Part shown: one piece after another, positions 1 to 8,526 of the stretch
Layout: each line of letters begins with the position of its first letter
Numbering within the stretch: position 1 is the stretch's first letter
From: UBA1429 sp964482225
GTDB lineage: Bacteria > Chloroflexota > Anaerolineae > UBA1429
Direction: 5' to 3'
DNA: 64,000 bases
Assembly: GCA_964482225.1 (NCBI GenBank)
Contig: CAYZWT010000015.1
Coordinates: 1 to 64,000, forward strand
Position numbers and translations under genes: made by a program
Notes under the pieces: generated by a model
What the model was told of the DNA's origin: nothing
Seen by the model: only the letters and a program-made list of their open reading frames with translations
The model's database searches: none

Positions 1-60
1 AGGCACGACGTTTGACTCATTATACGACTTTTCACCAACCAATGAACAGTCACGGTTCAG

Positions 61-89
61 TTGGCGGCGCACAGCCCAGGGTGTATGAT
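61..89 (+). promoter_or_regulatory. Sigma70-type promoter of the GNAT-like gene
   Basis: The -35 hexamer TTGGCG (61-66) and the -10 hexamer TATGAT (84-89) are separated by exactly 17 bp. The predicted transcript start is near 96, about 44 nt before the chosen start codon. The assignment rests on hexamer similarity and spacing only. Confidence 0.5.
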
Positions 90-139
90 ACCGCACAGTG
101 GCCCTTTCGGTCGCGGGTACCCGAAGCGTAGGAGCAAGC

Positions 140-1282
140 ATGGCAGATTCGCTACAGATCGCGCCGGTTCATGGCCATCGCGAGGTGCGCGAGGTCGTCC
201 AATTCCCCTTTGCCCTCTATGGCTCCGATCCCAACTGGGTGCCGCCCCTGATCGGCGACCGGATCAAGCACTATGACCCGGGGCACAACCCTTTTTTCCA
301 GCACGCCGAGATGCAACTCTTTCGCGCCGTGCGCGATGGGCGCACTGTGGGCACCATCGCCGCCATCGCCGACCGGCTGCACCAGGAGGTCTGGAACGAG
401 CCGGTGGGCTTTTTCGGGGTGTTCGAGGTCATCGAGGACTATGCCGTGGCCAAGGCGTTGTTCGAGGCCGCCAGCGCCTGGCTGTCGGCTCGCGGCCTAA
501 AGGTGATGCGCGGCCCCATGAATCTAAACATCAACGACGAGTGCGGCCTGCTCATTGACCCCTACGATGAGCCACCCTACGTGATGATGGCCTACAACAA
601 GCCCTACTATCGCACGTTTATCGAGCGCTATGGCTTTGTCAAAGCCAAGGACCTGTACGCGTTCGAGGCCCCGATCTATCAGTTCGGCACCAATCCGGAC
701 GAGATCCCCGGCCAGATCGCGCGGTTGGCCAACGTGGCCGTCAATCGCTACCGGGTGCGCATGCGCAGCGTGGATATGCCCAACCTGATGCGCGATGTGG
801 AGCTGATCAAGCCGATCTATCGCCAGGCATGGTCCAAGAACTGGGGCGCCCTGCCCATGACCGACGCCGAGTTTACCTTTTTGGCCAACGAGCTCAAGAC
901 CATCGTGGATCCCGACCTGACCTTTTTGGCTTTTATTGATGATCAGCCCGTGGGCTGCTTTGTCTCCCTGCCCAACTATAACGAGATTCTGCCCTATGCC
1001 AACGGCCATCTGTGGCCCTTGGGGTGGGCCAAGCTGCTCTGGCACAAAAAAGAGATCAGCACGCTGCGAGTGCTCATCATGGGCGTGCTCGAACAGCACC
1101 GCCTCAAGGGGATCGAGGCGCTATTCTATCATCGCGCCTGCGAGGTGGCCTATGCCAAAGGCTATCGCCGGGCCGAGATGTCGTGGATCCTGGAGGACAA
1201 CTATAACGTCATCCGGGGCATCGAGCGGATGGGCGGCCAGATCAGCCGCACCTATCGCATGTACGACAAAGCGCTGGGTTGA
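140..1282 (+). CDS. GNAT-fold N-acetyltransferase-like protein
   Basis: A 380-residue protein of unknown substrate. The C-terminal third looks like a GNAT acetyltransferase core: a beta-strand region with VGCFVSLPNYNEILP, then RVLIMGVLEQHRLKGIEALF, a helix, and a closing strand-turn around WILEDNYNVIRGIERMG. The N-terminal half (residues 1-200) may be a second, degenerate acyltransferase-like half. The ATG at 140 is chosen because AGGAG lies 6-9 bp upstream; an in-frame start 14 codons earlier has no ribosome binding site. It has its own promoter at 61-89 and ends 5 bp from the convergent ECF S-component gene. The fold is fairly clear from the pattern of the C-terminal part; the reaction is unknown. 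Confidence 0.75.
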   Translation: MADSLQIAPVHGHREVREVVQFPFALYGSDPNWVPPLIGDRIKHYDPGHNPFFQHAEMQLFRAVRDGRTVGTIAAIADRLHQEVWNEPVGFFGVFEVIEDYAVAKALFEAASAWLSARGLKVMRGPMNLNINDECGLLIDPYDEPPYVMMAYNKPYYRTFIERYGFVKAKDLYAFEAPIYQFGTNPDEIPGQIARLANVAVNRYRVRMRSVDMPNLMRDVELIKPIYRQAWSKNWGALPMTDAEFTFLANELKTIVDPDLTFLAFIDDQPVGCFVSLPNYNEILPYANGHLWPLGWAKLLWHKKEISTLRVLIMGVLEQHRLKGIEALFYHRACEVAYAKGYRRAEMSWILEDNYNVIRGIERMGGQISRTYRMYDKALG

Positions 1283-1287
1283 TCCCC

Positions 1288-2091
1288 TCAGCTATCGAGG
1301 GGCGGCGCCCAGGTGAACTGGAAGCGGCGCTCGAACCGGCGCAGCAGGGTCAGCAAGGGCCGCGCCAAGAGCCCGATGAGCAGGGCGTTCCCTACGGCGC
1401 GGCCCACATCCCACCAGAGGGATGTGAGCAGGTAGAACACCCCGTAACGCTGGAGCACCTCGCCCAGCGCCATCCCCGGCGACCAGTACATCTCGACCTG
1501 TTGGGGCTGAAAGAGATAGGGCCAGAACCAGATATTCATAATGGCCCCAAACACAAACCCCCAGATCAGCCCGCTGGCGCCGAGCACCGCCACTTCGACC
1601 CGGGGCCAGCGTTCCAGCCGGGGTATCCAGGCCGCCGTCAGCCCCACCCATCCAACGGTCATCATCTGGTAGGGCAGCCAGGGCCCCACGCCGCCGCCGA
1701 TGAGGGCAGAGGCCAAGAGCGATAGCGCCCCCAGCAAGAATCCAAAGGTGGCGCCATAGGCATAGCCGCACAGGATCGGCAGCACGAACACCGCCGAGAA
1801 CCCCGCCGGCCCCGGCAGGGCGCGCAGCACGGCGTTCACCGCCGTCAACATGCCCAGGATCGCTGCCATCTTGGCGTTCATGGCGCCGGCCCCCAGGCTC
1901 GCCAGGACCACGCCCAGGCAGAGCACCACGAGCAGAATGGTCAGCAGTGGGGCCTCCTGGAGCTGCATGGCTTGCTCCGGCGAGACGGCCTGGGCGCCGC
2001 TCATCAGCAAAAAGGGATACAAAAAGGCCGCCACGCCGATCAGGCTGGCCAGCAGCAGAACCAGATGGCCGTAGAGCCTCTCGCGCCTCAT
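1288..2091 (-). CDS. ECF transporter S component (substrate-binding membrane subunit)
   Basis: A 267-residue integral membrane protein with about six hydrophobic segments, last gene of a three-gene operon. Its start overlaps the stop of the ATPase gene by 4 bp. In energy-coupling-factor importers the small membrane S component binds the vitamin or metal and docks onto the EcfA-EcfT module. The pattern is typical: a segment PGPAGFSAVFVLPILCGYAY in mid-protein, a Gly-rich LIGGGVGPW loop and short cytosolic loops. It is longer than many S components (about 200 residues). I cannot read the substrate from the sequence, and no riboswitch is visible upstream of the operon. Because S, A and T genes are adjacent, this may be a dedicated group I system. 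Confidence 0.8.
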   Translation of the reverse strand: MRRERLYGHLVLLLASLIGVAAFLYPFLLMSGAQAVSPEQAMQLQEAPLLTILLVVLCLGVVLASLGAGAMNAKMAAILGMLTAVNAVLRALPGPAGFSAVFVLPILCGYAYGATFGFLLGALSLLASALIGGGVGPWLPYQMMTVGWVGLTAAWIPRLERWPRVEVAVLGASGLIWGFVFGAIMNIWFWPYLFQPQQVEMYWSPGMALGEVLQRYGVFYLLTSLWWDVGRAVGNALLIGLLARPLLTLLRRFERRFQFTWAPPLDS

Positions 2092-3683
2092 CGCCGCCCC
2101 CCCAGGAGATCGCCCACGGTCAGATAGCGCGGGTCGCCATAGAGTTGGCCGATCTGGCTGGCGTAGGCCGGGCAGCGGGCCATCACCTCGCGGGTGGGGC
2201 CATCCTCGGCCACGCGCCCTCGCTCCAGGATCACCAGGCGATCCATGGTCTCGGCCACCAGCTCGACATCGTGGGTGGAGACGATCACCGTGCGGCCCTG
2301 GGCGCGCTCGTGGGCCAGGTAGCGCATGAGGGCCTCCTTTTGCAGGCGATCCACGCCCCGGGTCGGCTCGTCCAGCAGGATGATCTGGGGCTCTGCCGCC
2401 AGGATCGCCCCCAGGGCCACGCGCTGGCGCTCGCCCACGCTCAGGTCGCGGGGATAGTGGGCCAGGTAGCGCTCGATGCCCAGGGCCTCTAGCAGGCCCG
2501 GCGGCAGGCTATCGCGGGGGTAGCCGTGATTGGCCCGCGTAAAGGCCAGTTCCTCACGCACCGTCTCGGCAAAGAGCAGGGCGTTGGGGTTTTGGGGCAC
2601 ATAGCCCACCGTGCGGATCAGCTCCTCCAGCGGGGTATGGCGCGTATCCAGGCCGCGCACCTGGACGTCGCCCCGCGCCGGGCGCAGCAGCCCCACCAGG
2701 TGCTTGAGCAGCGTGGTCTTGCCAGAGCCGTTGACCCCCATGATGGCGACGGCCTCGCCCTGCCCCACCGTCAGATCCACGCCGCGCAGGGCCGGGCGCC
2801 CGTCATAGGCGTGCCACAGGTCGCGCACTACGATCTCGGGCTCGCCCGCCACGGGCATGGGCGCCGTCTTTTGGGGGGGCGCGGACGGCGGGCTGCCCAG
2901 GTGGGCGCGCGCCTCCTCGATGGTCAAGGGCAACGGCTGCCAGCCCAGCGCCAGCCCCAGGGTCGCCAACGGCGGGGCCTGGTCTATCTGCGCCAGCATC
3001 TCGCGCGCCGGCCCTGCCAGCGCCCCCCCATCCCCCGGCAGGTAGATGATCTGATCGGCATAGCCCACCACGCGCTCCAGCCGGTGCTCCGAGAGCACGA
3101 CGGTCAACCCCAGCTCGCGGTTGAGGGCGCGCAACGCCTGCAACACCTCATCGGCAGCCTGGGGATCGAGCTGGGAGGTGGGCTCGTCCAACACCAACAC
3201 CTGGGGCTGCAACGTAAGCACCGAGGCCAGGGCCACGCGCTGCTTTTCGCCGCCGGAGAGGGTGCTGATGCGCCGCTTGCGCAGGTGGCCGATCTCGAGT
3301 TGGCCCAACACCCACTCCACCCGCTGGCCCATGACGTCCTGGGGATAGCCGTGGTTCTCCATCGCAAAGACCAGCTCGGCCTCGACGGTATCCACCACGA
3401 ACTGGGTCTCGGGGTCCTGAAAGACCATGCCCACCAGGCGGGACATCTGCCGGGGCCCGCGCGCGATGGGGTCCTCGCCCGCCACCCGTACCGAGCCGCT
3501 GATGACGCCGCCGTAGAAATGGGGCACCAGGCCATTCAAACAGCGCAGCAGCGTGGATTTGCCCGCCCCCGATGCGCCCACCACCAGGGCCAGGGCGCCC
3601 GCCTCGATCTCTAGCTCCAGATCGCGCAGCACGGGCGTGGCGGCCCCGGGATAGGTGTAGCTGAGGCGCCGGAGCTGGATCAT
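2088..3683 (-). CDS. ECF transporter ATPase, EcfA1-EcfA2 fusion
   Basis: A 531-residue protein holding two complete ABC ATPase domains that in many bacteria are separate EcfA proteins. The first domain has Walker A GASGAGKST, signature LSGGEKQRV and Walker B VLVLDEPTS. The second has Walker A GVNGSGKTT, signature LSVGERQRV and Walker B IILLDEPTRG. ATP hydrolysis drives toppling of the S component in the membrane. The gene overlaps both neighbours by 4 bp (EcfT upstream, S component downstream), so the three proteins are probably made in fixed ratio. Fused two-domain EcfA proteins of the YkoD type are known; both sites here look intact. Confidence 0.93.
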   Translation of the reverse strand: MIQLRRLSYTYPGAATPVLRDLELEIEAGALALVVGASGAGKSTLLRCLNGLVPHFYGGVISGSVRVAGEDPIARGPRQMSRLVGMVFQDPETQFVVDTVEAELVFAMENHGYPQDVMGQRVEWVLGQLEIGHLRKRRISTLSGGEKQRVALASVLTLQPQVLVLDEPTSQLDPQAADEVLQALRALNRELGLTVVLSEHRLERVVGYADQIIYLPGDGGALAGPAREMLAQIDQAPPLATLGLALGWQPLPLTIEEARAHLGSPPSAPPQKTAPMPVAGEPEIVVRDLWHAYDGRPALRGVDLTVGQGEAVAIMGVNGSGKTTLLKHLVGLLRPARGDVQVRGLDTRHTPLEELIRTVGYVPQNPNALLFAETVREELAFTRANHGYPRDSLPPGLLEALGIERYLAHYPRDLSVGERQRVALGAILAAEPQIILLDEPTRGVDRLQKEALMRYLAHERAQGRTVIVSTHDVELVAETMDRLVILERGRVAEDGPTREVMARCPAYASQIGQLYGDPRYLTVGDLLGGRR

Positions 3684-4747
3684 GGGGCCACGTCCTGCAG
3701 CGCGTCGCCCTCGGGCGTCGGCTCGGCCAGGGCGATCAGGCCGGGAACGGCCAGCAGCGTCAGCAGCAGGCCCAGGGGCGCGTGAAATGCAGGCAGCAAC
3801 CCGCCTGTGTAGGGCGCATAGGTCATGTGCGCCGGGTTGCTATAGCGCAGCCAGAGGGCGCCCGCCAGAGCCGCCAGGCTGCACAGCGCGATGGCGCTAT
3901 CGCCCGCGCCCCAGCGCTCGCGCCGGTAGCGGCTGCGGCGCACGCTGCGCCCCAGGCGATGGAACGCATAGAGGAGCATGGCCGCGGCCAGGGCGATCAA
4001 CAGATAGGCCAGGGCGGCCAGGTGAGGCCAAAAGATCTGCGCGACCATGCCGATCAGAAAGAGCAGCAGGCTAAGGACCATCATGCCGCGCAGGCGGGCC
4101 AGATAGCGCGGCGTCATGCCGGTTAGCGCGCCGCCAAAGCCGCGCGCGTCCATGGATTCGGCCAGTTGCACCGCCCGCTCAAAGGCCGTGGTCAAGAGGG
4201 GGATCACCAGAGGCAGGGAATCGCGCCAGCCGCGAAAACGGTGGCCCCGGATGCGCTGCGCCTCGCGGATCTCGCGGGCGCTGGCCAGCATCTGGGGAAT
4301 GAAGGTGAGGGCGATGGAGGTGACCACGCCCGCCTGGTAGAGAAAGGGGGGCGCCAGCCGCAAGAGCTGGGCGGCATCCACGCCCAGGTTAAAGGCGGCA
4401 AAGATGAACAGCAGCGCCCAGAGGGCATAGCCCGCTGTCGCTCCGGCCAGCACCGCTTCCAGCGTGATGGGGCCGCCGATCAGGGGCCAATGGGCGGGCA
4501 GGCGAAACAAAACGACGCGCCCTTGGTGGATCATCAAGGCGTTGAAAGGGATGGTGATGAGCCAGATGAACAGCCCCAGCTTGAGCAGCGCCCGCCAGCT
4601 TGCAACCATGAGGGAGGAGCGCGCCACGCCCAGGTACACCAGCCAGGTGGCCAATACCACCAGGGTGAGATAGAGGGGGTGGCGCGCCATCAGGGCCAGG
4701 ACGGCGGCGCACCCCGCCCAGATCAACCAGGAGAGGGGGTGTCGCAT
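3680..4747 (-). CDS. ecfT: ECF transporter transmembrane component EcfT
   Basis: A 355-residue membrane protein, first gene of the ECF operon. It carries the coupling-helix signatures of EcfT: AREIREAQRIRGHRFRG and, later, RAVQLAESMDARGFGG, each containing the conserved A-R-G triad that contacts the two ATPase domains. Hydrophobic segments lie before and after these motifs. A C-terminal part with further hydrophobic segments makes it longer than the usual 250-280 residues. The promoter at 4810-4838 lies upstream, and translation is coupled to the ATPase by a 4-bp overlap. Identification as EcfT is secure from the paired motifs and context. Confidence 0.9.
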   Translation of the reverse strand: MRHPLSWLIWAGCAAVLALMARHPLYLTLVVLATWLVYLGVARSSLMVASWRALLKLGLFIWLITIPFNALMIHQGRVVLFRLPAHWPLIGGPITLEAVLAGATAGYALWALLFIFAAFNLGVDAAQLLRLAPPFLYQAGVVTSIALTFIPQMLASAREIREAQRIRGHRFRGWRDSLPLVIPLLTTAFERAVQLAESMDARGFGGALTGMTPRYLARLRGMMVLSLLLFLIGMVAQIFWPHLAALAYLLIALAAAMLLYAFHRLGRSVRRSRYRRERWGAGDSAIALCSLAALAGALWLRYSNPAHMTYAPYTGGLLPAFHAPLGLLLTLLAVPGLIALAEPTPEGDALQDVAP

Positions 4748-4809
4748 CAGGTGTTCCCGCGTCGCTTGCGCATGGCCGTTCGCCTCCGCCTTGACAGGGT
4801 TCGGCGTAT

Positions 4810-4838
4810 ACTATAGCGGCGACGCAAGGGCGAGCCAA
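4810..4838 (-). promoter_or_regulatory. Promoter of the ECF transporter operon
   Basis: On the minus strand TTGGCT (4833-4838) and TATAGT (4810-4815) are 17 bp apart. The start of transcription would be near 4803, giving a leader of about 55 nt before the EcfT start codon. No riboswitch-like fold is evident in that leader. Confidence 0.55.
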
Positions 4839-4847
4839 ATGCACGCA

Positions 4848-4878
4848 AACGTTCGCACGTTCGAACGTTTGCACGTTT
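4848..4878. repeat. 31-bp ACGTTCGAACGTTTGCACGT repeat, copy 1
   Basis: A nearly self-complementary run of ACGTT/AACGT units just after the copA stop codon. A second copy with two mismatches lies at 46350-46380. Its position behind copA could let it act as a weak terminator hairpin, but there is no T-tract. Confidence 0.5.
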
Positions 4879-4884
4879 GTGCCG

Positions 4885-7335
4885 CTATCGCCCCGAGATC
4901 CTGGCGCGGCGCAGCAGGTTCGCGTTGGTGACCACGGTGATCGAGCTGGAGGCCATGGCGATCTCGGCCAGCACCGGGTGCATCATGCCCAGCACGGCCA
5001 GGGGGATCATGACCACGTTGTAGAAAAAGGCCCAGAACAAGTTCTGCTTGATCTTGCGAAAGGTCGCCCGCGAGAGCTTGACGGCCTCGACCACGCCCCA
5101 CAGGTCGCCGCGCACCAAGGTCACATCCGCCGATTCGATGGCGATATCGGTGCCTGTGCCGATGGCGATGCCCACGTCGGCCTGGGTGAGGGCCGGGGCG
5201 TCGTTGATGCCATCCCCCACCATCGCCACGGCGCCATAGCGCTCCTGCAACCGCTTGATCTCGGCCACCTTGCCATCGGGCAACACCCCCGCCACCACAT
5301 GATCCATGCCCGCCTGGGCCGCAATAGCCTCGGCGGTCTGGCGGTTGTCGCCGGTGAGCATGGCGGTCTGGACGCCCAGGCCATGCAGCGCGGCGATCAC
5401 CTCGCGGGCATCGACCTTGATCGGGTCGGCCACGGCGATCAGGCCCACGATCTGGCCCTGGCGCGCCACGGCCATGGTGGTCTTGGCCTCGCCCTCGAGC
5501 CGCGAGAGCTGGGCCTCGATGGGCGCCGGATCCAAGCCGGCCTCGCTCAGCAGGCGCCGCCCGCCCACCAGCACGGCCTCGCCCTCCAGGCGCGCCAGCA
5601 CACCCTTGCCACGCACAGCCTCAAAGCCCTCCGGCTCTGTTAGCGCCAGCCCCCGGGCGCGGGCCTCGCGCACCACCGCCTGGCCCAAGGGATGCTCGCT
5701 GCCCTGCTCCACCGAGGCGGCCCACTGGAGCACCTGGCGCTCATCGCCCTGCAGCGCCACGATGTCGGTCACCTGGGGCTGGCCCACGGTCAGGGTGCCC
5801 GTCTTGTCCAGCACGATCACGGCCACATCGCGCAGCGTCTGGATGGCGGCGCCGTGGCGGATCAGGATGCCGCGCTCGGCGCCCATGCCGCTGCCCACCA
5901 TCAGGGCCGTGGGGGTCGCCAGACCCAGGGCGCAGGGGCAGGCGATCACCAGCACCGAGATGGTGGCCGCCAGGGCCAGGGTGATGCCTGTGGCCTGGGG
6001 GTTGATCCAGGGCAAGAGCTCGGCGGCGCGCAGGACGAGCCCCTGCAACGGCCCGCTAAACGCCAGCCAGAGGATCAAGGTCAGGGCAGCCGTGCCGATG
6101 ACAAAGGGCACGAACACGGCGGTCACCCGGTCGGCAAAGGCCTGGATCGGCACGCGTGTGCCCTGGGCATCCTCCACCATGCGGATCACCTGGGAAAGGA
6201 ACGTGTCGGCGCCCACGCGGGTGGCCTCGATCTTGAGCAGGCCCTCCTGGTTCACCGTCGCGCCGATTACCTCGTCGCCCGGGCGCTTGGTAACGGGCAT
6301 GGACTCGCCGGTAGCCATGGATTCGTCCACGGCGCTCTCGCCCTCCAGGATCACGCCATCGGTGGGGAATTTGGCGCCGGGGCGCACCAGCAGCGTATCG
6401 CCCACTTTGACCTGGGCCAGGGGCACCAGGTACTCCTGGCCGTCCACCAGCAGCGTGGCCTCTTTGGCGCCCAGTTGCACCAGCTTGCGAATCGCCTGGG
6501 AGGCGCGGCCCTTGGCGTTGGCCTCGATGTAGCGCCCCGTCAAGTGGATGGCCATGATCATGGCGCTGACGGCGCCATAGCTCTCCAGCGGTATCACGAA
6601 CGAGAGGGGCGCGCTGAGCCACGAGGCCGCCGTGCCCAGGGCGATCAGAACGTCCATGTTGGCGTTGCCGTGGCGCACGGCGTTCCAGGCCGAGCGAAAG
6701 GTGTCGAACCCCGGCCAGGCCAGCACCGGCAGCGCCAGGGCCGCCAGGGTGATGGTCACCACGGCCATGCTGGCCCAGTGGACCCCGAGCATGTGCAGCA
6801 GCATGAGCACGATGATCGGCCCGGTGAAAACCCAAGAGACCCACATGCGCCGCCGGGCGGCCTGCATCTTGAGCACGTCCAGATCGGGGGCCGCCTCTAG
6901 CAACTCGCCGGAACGATCCTCCAGCACCTCATAGCCGGCATGGGCCACCGCCTCGCGAAACGCCTCCAGCGTCGCCACGCCGGATAGATACTCGACCGTG
7001 GCGCGCTCGGTGGCCAGGTTCACATTGACCGAGAGCACGCCCTCGACGCGCTTGAGGGCGCGCTCCACATGGTTCACACAGGCGGCGCAGGTCATGCCGC
7101 CGATGGGCAGGATGGCCCGCTGGGCGGCGGCGTCATAGCCGGCCTCGCGCACCTGGCCCACCAGGCGCGATAGATCCACGAGGCCGGGATCAAAGGTCAC
7201 CGAGGCGCGCTCGGTGGCGATATTCACATGGGCATCGCTAACGCCCTGGGTGCGCTTGAGCGTGCGCTCGATGGTATTGGCGCAGGCGGCGCAGGTCATC
7301 CCCAGCACGTCGAGTTCGACGGTGCGTGTCTCCAT
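4885..7335 (-). CDS. copA: Copper-exporting P1B-type ATPase
   Basis: An 816-residue Cu+ efflux ATPase of the inner membrane. Two N-terminal heavy-metal-binding domains each carry GMTCAAC (near residues 13 and 81). The membrane copper site CPC sits in IACPCALGLATPTAL (near 465), the actuator has TGES, the phosphorylation site is DKTGT (near 510), and the hinge is MVGDGINDAPAL. The last membrane helices carry YN and MASSSITVV, the P1B-1 signature for Cu+/Ag+. It has its own strong promoter (7372-7399). No copper chaperone or CsoR/CueR gene lies next to it, so regulation must come from elsewhere. Confidence 0.96.
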   Translation of the reverse strand: METRTVELDVLGMTCAACANTIERTLKRTQGVSDAHVNIATERASVTFDPGLVDLSRLVGQVREAGYDAAAQRAILPIGGMTCAACVNHVERALKRVEGVLSVNVNLATERATVEYLSGVATLEAFREAVAHAGYEVLEDRSGELLEAAPDLDVLKMQAARRRMWVSWVFTGPIIVLMLLHMLGVHWASMAVVTITLAALALPVLAWPGFDTFRSAWNAVRHGNANMDVLIALGTAASWLSAPLSFVIPLESYGAVSAMIMAIHLTGRYIEANAKGRASQAIRKLVQLGAKEATLLVDGQEYLVPLAQVKVGDTLLVRPGAKFPTDGVILEGESAVDESMATGESMPVTKRPGDEVIGATVNQEGLLKIEATRVGADTFLSQVIRMVEDAQGTRVPIQAFADRVTAVFVPFVIGTAALTLILWLAFSGPLQGLVLRAAELLPWINPQATGITLALAATISVLVIACPCALGLATPTALMVGSGMGAERGILIRHGAAIQTLRDVAVIVLDKTGTLTVGQPQVTDIVALQGDERQVLQWAASVEQGSEHPLGQAVVREARARGLALTEPEGFEAVRGKGVLARLEGEAVLVGGRRLLSEAGLDPAPIEAQLSRLEGEAKTTMAVARQGQIVGLIAVADPIKVDAREVIAALHGLGVQTAMLTGDNRQTAEAIAAQAGMDHVVAGVLPDGKVAEIKRLQERYGAVAMVGDGINDAPALTQADVGIAIGTGTDIAIESADVTLVRGDLWGVVEAVKLSRATFRKIKQNLFWAFFYNVVMIPLAVLGMMHPVLAEIAMASSSITVVTNANLLRRARISGR

Positions 7336-7371
7336 AGTTCCTCCCTCGCATCCCTCAATGGGGTCTCTACC

Positions 7372-7399
7372 AGTATATATTCTTGATGGCCTTTGTCAA
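7372..7399 (-). promoter_or_regulatory. Promoter of copA
   Basis: On the minus strand a perfect TTGACA (7394-7399) is followed 16 bp later by TATACT (7372-7377). The short spacer argues against a MerR-family (CueR) promoter, which normally has 19-20 bp. No CopY box or CsoR palindrome is visible around it. Confidence 0.6.
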
Positions 7400-7626
7400 G
7401 AACAGGGTGTGGGCGCAAGCGGGGCGATGTCCAAGGCGCAGTTATGTATATGGTTCCAGTCGTGGGCGGGAATCTCAAGGGGCAGGGGGATGAGGGCCGC
7501 CGGCCGCAACCAGGCAAAAACAGAGCCCTTTCCACAGGCTGCACTTGTACATCACCCTGTAGGCGCAGGGGCCTTTGCGTAGGCAACCGGCAAGGGTATG
7601 GAGCGGAGCAAAAAAGAGAGTGCGCC
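7400..7626. other. Gap between copA promoter and deacetylase gene
   Basis: About 230 bp with no convincing gene, hairpin terminator or repeat. Short frames here lack ribosome binding sites and look like noise. Confidence 0.4.
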
Positions 7627-8526
7627 CTATTCGATATCCGGCGCACTGGCGCGCGTCGGCGGCAAGCCCAGGGTCTCGCGCAGGGGGCCAAAGGCGTAGG
7701 TGCCCAGCAGGGCATCCAGCTTGGCCAGGGCGCGGCGCACCCCCAGGCGACAGGCTGCCCGCACCCACAGAGGGGCGCGGGACGGAATCGGGGTGCCGAG
7801 GTCGGTCTCCCAGGGAGAGAGGTAGAGCGCCACAGGACGCCCTTTGCTCTGGACCCTCGCCAGCATCGTATGGAGCAGGGGCAGGGGCGTGGCGCGCAGT
7901 CCGAGACCTCCGGCCACGGGCAGCGTCAGCCCCCCCAGGGCATAGACCGTCGGGGGGAACTCCCAAAGCGCGTCGTCGGGGTCGGCGCCCGGCTCGTCGG
8001 CGATCGGCCGATAGGGGGCCAGGGGCGCGCCTGCCACGCCATACCAGGGGGTGCGGGCGGGGTGGATGCTCGCATCGTAACGGTATCCTCTGCGGCGCAA
8101 CGCCTCTAGCGCCCAGCTCGAGCTGGCATCCAGCGAAAAGCCGGGCGCCCGAAAGCCCACGATCTCTTGCACCGGCAGCACCTCGGCGGCCTGCCGATCA
8201 AAGGCGGCCAGGTCTTGCGCGAATAGCTCGGGGGCCAGGCTGTGCACCGGACGGGGCCGCCAGCCATAGCAGCCGATCTCATGCCCCTCGTCGTACAGGC
8301 GGCGCACCAGTTCGGGATGGAGGCGCAGCACGTCGCCCAGGACGAAAATCGTGGCCCGCACGTTGTGGCGCTCCAAAAGGGCCAGGATCGGCTCTACCGC
8401 CCAGGCTACGCGACCCTCGGGCCTCCCCATCGGCGTATAGGGGGCCATGAAGCGCGTGTGGTACCAATCCTCCAAGTGAATGGCGAGGGCGTTGCGGCTC
8501 AGAACGGACGGTTGCCCCCGGTTCAT
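7627..8526 (-). CDS. Polysaccharide deacetylase-family protein with altered active site
   Basis: A 299-residue NodB-fold protein, third gene of a glycan operon; its start overlaps the glycosyltransferase stop by 4 bp. Motif 1 reads HLEDWYHTRF instead of the usual D-x-E/D-D-W/Y-F-H. Motif 2, normally H-S/T-x-x-H, reads YGWRPRP after GHEIGC, so both metal-binding histidines appear to be missing. The motif 3 region VGFRAPGFSLD is intact, as in the deacetylases found in exopolysaccharide loci. It may be an inactive or differently working homologue that binds rather than deacetylates sugar. Family assignment is good; catalytic activity is doubtful. Confidence 0.8.
   Translation of the reverse strand: MNRGQPSVLSRNALAIHLEDWYHTRFMAPYTPMGRPEGRVAWAVEPILALLERHNVRATIFVLGDVLRLHPELVRRLYDEGHEIGCYGWRPRPVHSLAPELFAQDLAAFDRQAAEVLPVQEIVGFRAPGFSLDASSSWALEALRRRGYRYDASIHPARTPWYGVAGAPLAPYRPIADEPGADPDDALWEFPPTVYALGGLTLPVAGGLGLRATPLPLLHTMLARVQSKGRPVALYLSPWETDLGTPIPSRAPLWVRAACRLGVRRALAKLDALLGTYAFGPLRETLGLPPTRASAPDIE

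Noticed and set aside
5306..6532. Long open frame on the plus strand opposite copA
   Set aside because: Composition is Ala/Arg/Ser/Thr-rich with no family motifs, no ribosome binding site, and copA on the other strand is certain. The same applies to frames opposite the ECF ATPase, the unknown protein at 18875-20362 and the giant kinase.
7336..7400. CsoR or CopY operator before copA
   Set aside because: No TACAnnTGTA and no GC-flanked ATACCC...GGGTAT palindrome in the promoter region.
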